Assembly: GCA_944321895.1 (NCBI GenBank)
Contig: CALUNA010000006.1
Coordinates: 62,001 to 126,000 of the forward strand
DNA: 64,000 nucleotides
Origin: an uncultured Bacteroidales bacterium
GTDB taxonomy: Bacteria; Bacteroidota; Bacteroidia; Bacteroidales; Paludibacteraceae
Reading direction: 5' to 3'
Shown here piece by piece: positions 60,449 through 64,000 of this stretch. The notes beneath the pieces were generated by a model, which was not told the origin of the DNA, made no database searches, and worked only from the letters and a program-made list of their open reading frames with translations. The position numbers were made by a program, and so were the translations under genes. Numbering within the stretch: position 1 is the stretch's first letter; the number at the start of each line of letters is the position of its first letter.

Positions 60449-61882
60449 TCAGAAACCGCTGTATAGCAAAGTGATACGCATTGGTGATGCCTGGTTGGTA
60501 CCACTCCTGACGGCAGTGCCGTTTAGCAGATAGTTATGAGTCACGGATGTAATTACAGTTGTTCCGGATGATGTGGTGGTTGTTCCGGATGGAGTTACAG
60601 GAATAAGCAGCATATTCAGTGTATCTGCCATTAGGCCGGCATCTTTGCGTATCTCTTTGGTGATAATGTCTGAAATATCGTATGAGTAGTACAAAACATT
60701 GTCACCGTTGCTGTTTTGTGTGGTTGTCAACGATGCGGCTATGGCACAGGTGTCAGACAGCAGGCCGCCTTCCATAAAGAAGTTGTCGAAAGCAGATTCT
60801 TTTATCAGCATCATGTAGGAAGGAGACTGCAGCCAGGTGAGGGCATTTCCCGCATCATAGTCTTGATAGCCGGCGACCTCTACTTTTATGGTTGCAGCAT
60901 TCAAATAGACACGGCGGTCGCCCATGTTGGCTTCAATGGAGTCACGCAATTTGCGCATTGGCAGGGATACCGTTGTATAAATATTGGCAGGTGAGACAAT
61001 GTAGTTTACACTGTCGGTTGCCTGCAGGTTGTTTTCTCGTCCGCTGTGTTCGAACCTGTTTATTTGTCTTACTTCCGAATTTGCATAATAACCTTTGGTT
61101 GCATTCACCGTGGTGTCCCGTCCGTTGATGCTGTAAGTAAAGTGATAGTACAGCATCATGTCTATTTGTGTGATGTGTAACATGGCTGATGTGCCGAAAT
61201 CAGTGGTAATGTAAAGTCCTTTAAAGAAATCGGTAAAGGCATCCTGGGATGTATATGTACCCTCGGGAAAGTTGAAGAACCGTTCCGCTATTTCCTTGCG
61301 TGCTGTTTCGTTCGGTTCAAGTCCATCGTCGCCCAGCATGAACGAAATGTATGGGTAGTAGCTTCCGGATGAACTGTAATATACCGAATCGGTAGGAATG
61401 CCGGGGGCTATGATGCGTCTTCCAAGCAGAATGGATTTGTCACAGTAATCTTCCACTTTCAGGTTGGAATAGTAACGGGAAGAGTAGCTGAACGTACCTT
61501 TGTTCATTTCATATAACTTTATTTCCATAGGGGCATTGCCGTCACCGAACCATGTAGAATAATACAAAACTACTTCCATTGAGTCCGCTACGGAGTTTTC
61601 AGGAAAAACAAAGTCCTCGGGACATGCCAATTGAGCGAATATTTCACCTTTGGTTGTCCCGAATTTCGGGTCATGATAGATTCCCAACAGGAAAGAGTCC
61701 TGTCTTGCACAGATGGAATCAGCCAGAAGATTGTTTGTAGCCAGATGAAATGTGTCTGCATGGAGCAGGATCAGGTCATCAGACGGTTGTATGTTTTTGC
61801 CTGTTGTGACAATGTTGTCATCGCATGCTGAGAGCAGCAGACTAATCAATGCAATGACTGAAAATAGATGCAGGTATTTCAT
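60449..61882 (-). CDS. DUF4270 lipoprotein
   Basis: A 477-residue lipoprotein (lipobox LLSAC, Cys near 20). Family features are visible: the Cys followed by DDN and then IQPSDDLILLHADTF, the FLLGIYHDPKFGTTKGEIF block near 65, and a beta-rich remainder. DUF4270 is confined to Bacteroidetes and its role is unknown. It regularly sits next to the GT5 glycogen synthase gene, as here (13 bases downstream of it). The ATG at 61880-61882 is preferred because it begins the lipoprotein signal; the frame upstream overlaps the glgA end. Confidence 0.85.
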   Translation of the reverse strand: MKYLHLFSVIALISLLLSACDDNIVTTGKNIQPSDDLILLHADTFHLATNNLLADSICARQDSFLLGIYHDPKFGTTKGEIFAQLACPEDFVFPENSVADSMEVVLYYSTWFGDGNAPMEIKLYEMNKGTFSYSSRYYSNLKVEDYCDKSILLGRRIIAPGIPTDSVYYSSSGSYYPYISFMLGDDGLEPNETARKEIAERFFNFPEGTYTSQDAFTDFFKGLYITTDFGTSAMLHITQIDMMLYYHFTYSINGRDTTVNATKGYYANSEVRQINRFEHSGRENNLQATDSVNYIVSPANIYTTVSLPMRKLRDSIEANMGDRRVYLNAATIKVEVAGYQDYDAGNALTWLQSPSYMMLIKESAFDNFFMEGGLLSDTCAIAASLTTTQNSNGDNVLYYSYDISDIITKEIRKDAGLMADTLNMLLIPVTPSGTTTTSSGTTVITSVTHNYLLNGTAVRSGTNQASPMRITLLYSGF

Positions 61883-61895
61883 GCTGGATGGAAAT

Positions 61896-62708
61896 TTAGA
61901 AAAATGACTGATAAAAGTCCATGTATTCTTGTCCGGGTTGTTCTTTCTCCACATAATGCATAAAAGGCAACTTCTTCTGGTTTACGTAAGCTTCCAGGTT
62001 GGGATTTATCTGGGGGCTGGCTTGTATGATGGCATCGGAATGATTGATGGCCAGCTTTGTAAGCATCTCAAAGTCGACCGGTTTGTCTTTGATGAATTCA
62101 ACATCGGATTTTTCTATGCCATCAATCCACAGGGAATCGGCAAAGGTTTTGCGGAATGGCACTTTGAAATGGTCATCGAATATGGAATACACGATTTTTG
62201 CATCTTTGAAGAATGGGTCATCGTTGTACCCTTTTCTGATATACAAGGGAGCCAAAGCGCTCAGCCAACCCTGACAATGGATTATGTCCGGAGTCCAGCG
62301 GAGTTTCTTGACGGTTTCCAGAACGCCGCGCGCATAAAAAATGGTGCGCTCATCATTGTCTTCGTAATCATTGCCATTGTCATCTACTAATGCAGGACGT
62401 CTTCTGAAATAGTCTTCATTGTCAATGAAATATACTTGCATGCGCACGGACTGGATGGATGCAACCTTGATGATGAGCGGGTGGTCTGTGTCATCTATTA
62501 TCAGATTCATTCCCGACAGCCGGATTACTTCATGCAGCTGGTTCCGGCGTTCATTTACTTCGCCATACTTGGGCATGAATGTCCGTGTATCGCAACCGGC
62601 TTCCTGGGCAAGTTGCGGTAACTTGCGTCCAAGCATGGAGGCGGGAGTTTCTTCTACATAAGGATAAATTTCCTGGGAGATATACAGGATTTTGGAAATT
62701 TTTTTCAT
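61896..62708 (-). CDS. Glycogen/starch synthase GT5 domain protein, short form
   Basis: A 270-residue protein equal to only the N-terminal half of a usual GlgA (about 480 residues). It has the opening ILYISQEIYPYV in place of the usual KVGGL-containing start, FMPKYGEV near 55, IIHCQGWLSAL near 150, and a IVYSIFDDHF segment. The C-terminal Rossmann domain with the usual donor-binding E-x7-E is absent, and the gene stops normally. Such one-domain forms next to DUF4270 are a Bacteroidetes feature, so this is not a fresh truncation. Whether it makes glycogen is doubtful. Confidence 0.8.
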   Translation of the reverse strand: MKKISKILYISQEIYPYVEETPASMLGRKLPQLAQEAGCDTRTFMPKYGEVNERRNQLHEVIRLSGMNLIIDDTDHPLIIKVASIQSVRMQVYFIDNEDYFRRRPALVDDNGNDYEDNDERTIFYARGVLETVKKLRWTPDIIHCQGWLSALAPLYIRKGYNDDPFFKDAKIVYSIFDDHFKVPFRKTFADSLWIDGIEKSDVEFIKDKPVDFEMLTKLAINHSDAIIQASPQINPNLEAYVNQKKLPFMHYVEKEQPGQEYMDFYQSFF

Positions 62709-62739
62709 ACCGAATCCGATAAAATTTGGTTTCACGGCA

Positions 62740-62747
62740 CAAAGATA
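62740..62747 (-). promoter_or_regulatory. -7 box of the glgA-DUF4270 operon
   Basis: TATCTTTG followed by TGCC on the minus strand, 32 bases before the ATG. A CTTG lies 22 bases upstream. Confidence 0.62.
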
Positions 62748-62898
62748 TAAAAAAAAAACGGGATAAAAACAAGACTGAAAGGTTATTTAAGGGTTGTGAA
62801 CAAGATGGCGTGGCTTGTTTGTGAGAGTAGGCGGTTGTTTGGAATGCCTTATTTGCAACTGGTTGCTGCGGTTTTGTTGTTTGTCTGCAAAACAGAAA

Positions 62899-62927
62899 AA
62901 ACGATTTGCAACGGTGGCAAATCGTTT
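62899..62927 (-). terminator. Terminator after the DUF2027-Smr gene
   Basis: AAACGATTTGC pairs perfectly with GCAAATCGTTT around a 7-base loop. On the minus strand it runs into a T6 tract. Confidence 0.85.
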
Positions 62928-62952
62928 CGGAAGCAACGGAATTTTCTGTATT

Positions 62953-64000
62953 TTAATGTATGGTTACCATGGTTGCGCCAAAGCCATATTCCTTGAACGA
63001 TGCATCCTGGAATGTGTAGTGCGGGTAACGTTTTTTCAGTGCCTGTTCTATTTCCTTGCGAAGGACGCCCTCGCCTTTGCCATGAATAAACACGATTTTC
63101 TTTCCTTTGAAGCGTGCGTTCTCGGCCAGTGTCTTGTGGAAAACGTCCATTTGGTAGGCCAGTATGTCGGCATTGCTCATGCCGGCAGTTGTGTCCAGCA
63201 GCTGGTTTATGTGCAAATCCACTTCCAGCATGTTGTTTGAGGCGGGTTTGGGTTGTGGATGTTTTTTGCGGATAGGTTGCTCTTTTTGTATCATTGCTTC
63301 CCGGATTTCTGCTCCGGAAATCTGTTCCATTCGCATGTCGTTTCTCCGGCTTTGGAGGTCTATCAGCATGGCCGGCTCGTCAAAATAGTCGCTTTCCGTA
63401 AAACAGTGCAGTTTGTAGAACTTGACCAGATCGAGTTTCAGGTCAAGGTCTAGTACGGCTTGACTTGGGTAGGCCTTGTTCTTTTTGAAAAAGATGACCT
63501 GCATGCGCAGGTTTTCCCATGTGTTCAGTTCTGTTTTGGCGACATCGGCCAGTACATCTTGCATGTTCGGTTCGAGCCAACCGGCTGCCAGACTGTGGAA
63601 TTTCCCATCTTGAATTGAAACCAGATTATATGCCAGATAGTAATTGCTGTCGTTGACCAAAACACATTCGTAGTTGGTTGTCTGCAGTGTTTTTATGTTT
63701 TCAGGAACAAAGGCAAGGAAAGTTTTCGGAATATCGCCATCTTTGGTTTCATGCACGGGCGTTTCCTGTATGTGTGCCGGTGTTTCTGCTGGTGGGTTGG
63801 CTTTTGCAGATGGCCGGATGTCGGTTTGCTTTTCCGTTTCCGCTTCGCGGTTGGGGAAATTATTGTGCTTGATATTGTTTACAACCACGCATTCCTGGGG
63901 CAAGACGGGAATTTCAAATCCATCTTCATCTTCAACATATACTAATTTAGCAGCAGTGTCTATTTTTACAATCTTGCCGCCTCCCACTGCATTGAGAAAG
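62953..64000 (-). CDS. DUF2027 and Smr-domain protein, cut by right edge
   Basis: At least 349 residues. The frame stays open to the window edge with FLNAVGGGKIVKI, the typical DUF2027 opening strand, so the true start is a few codons beyond 64000; an internal GTG at 63987 is not the start. N-terminal DUF2027 region (YVEDEDGFEIPVL), a central domain (about 85-240), then a C-terminal Smr domain with LDLH-type VDLHINQLL and the catalytic-loop HGKGEGVLR near 315. Smr domains are nucleases of the MutS2 type. The role of the Bacteroidetes protein is unknown. Confidence 0.87.
   Translation of the reverse strand, partial: FLNAVGGGKIVKIDTAAKLVYVEDEDGFEIPVLPQECVVVNNIKHNNFPNREAETEKQTDIRPSAKANPPAETPAHIQETPVHETKDGDIPKTFLAFVPENIKTLQTTNYECVLVNDSNYYLAYNLVSIQDGKFHSLAAGWLEPNMQDVLADVAKTELNTWENLRMQVIFFKKNKAYPSQAVLDLDLKLDLVKFYKLHCFTESDYFDEPAMLIDLQSRRNDMRMEQISGAEIREAMIQKEQPIRKKHPQPKPASNNMLEVDLHINQLLDTTAGMSNADILAYQMDVFHKTLAENARFKGKKIVFIHGKGEGVLRKEIEQALKKRYPHYTFQDASFKEYGFGATMVTIH

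Noticed and set aside
61896-62708. glgA truncated by a frameshift
   Set aside because: The following sequence is the DUF4270 gene starting 13 bases on; no remnant of the missing domain is visible in any frame.

Overview
The window reads as a chromosomal segment of a member of the order Bacteroidales. Three things in the sequence point there. Promoters have the Bacteroidetes -7 box TAnnTTTG, several with TTTG 18-20 bases upstream, and genes lack Shine-Dalgarno sequences. The gene set is typical of the order (Bacteroidetes-type omega/Rpb6, DUF4835/PorD, DUF4270, a one-domain GT5 glycogen synthase, DUF2027-Smr, DPP5-like peptidase). One secreted nuclease carries a type IX secretion C-terminal signal. 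I cannot name family or genus. No phage, insertion sequence, integrase, reverse transcriptase or CRISPR array was seen.

Layout. 1-6.3 kb: a substrate-binding lipoprotein cut by the left edge, engB, a sodium:solute symporter and era (minus strand), an orphan histidine kinase (plus), then dut and a DagK-like lipid kinase (minus). 6.4-13.1 kb (plus): rnr, rplS, a second symporter paralogous to the first, mlaE-mlaF-like lipid transport genes and xth. 13.1-23.4 kb (minus): the T9SS-exported nuclease, efp, and a compact eight-gene run (thiamine-binding protein, Wzx-like, Wzy-like, three GT2 and one GT4 glycosyltransferases, MarC), then rpsP. 23.8-30.9 kb: tRNA-Leu(CAA), an aminotransferase, a FecE-like ATPase, rpsA, prfB with its programmed +1 frameshift and a RecD-like helicase. 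31.0-36.1 kb: an unknown lipoprotein, a large OmpA-family protein with thrombospondin type-3 repeats, and a YebC-family regulator.

36.2-41.7 kb is the most unusual part. A promoter-led, highly folded, gene-less stretch is followed by two LPP20-like proteins, one LpoB/CsgG-like protein, and two tandem LpoB-like/SUMF1 fusions. The two fusions are nearly identical in DNA through most of the SUMF1 domain. They differ sharply in the last 32 codons before a conserved end, almost only at first and second positions of codons that end in C or T. This is the pattern left by a diversity-generating retroelement (DGR). Neither a reverse transcriptase nor a template repeat is visible here, so the retroelement would have to lie elsewhere in the genome.

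41.8-64.0 kb returns to housekeeping and envelope genes: a ketopantoate reductase, DPP5-like peptidase, pepD, dacB-birA, the coaBC-DUF4835-recN operon, bamD-rpoZ, apbE, an outer-membrane barrel plus lipoprotein pair, a large outer-membrane beta-barrel protein with a proline-rich tail, DUF4270-glgA, and a DUF2027-Smr protein cut by the right edge. All coordinates, alignments and counts were made by eye; no database search was run.
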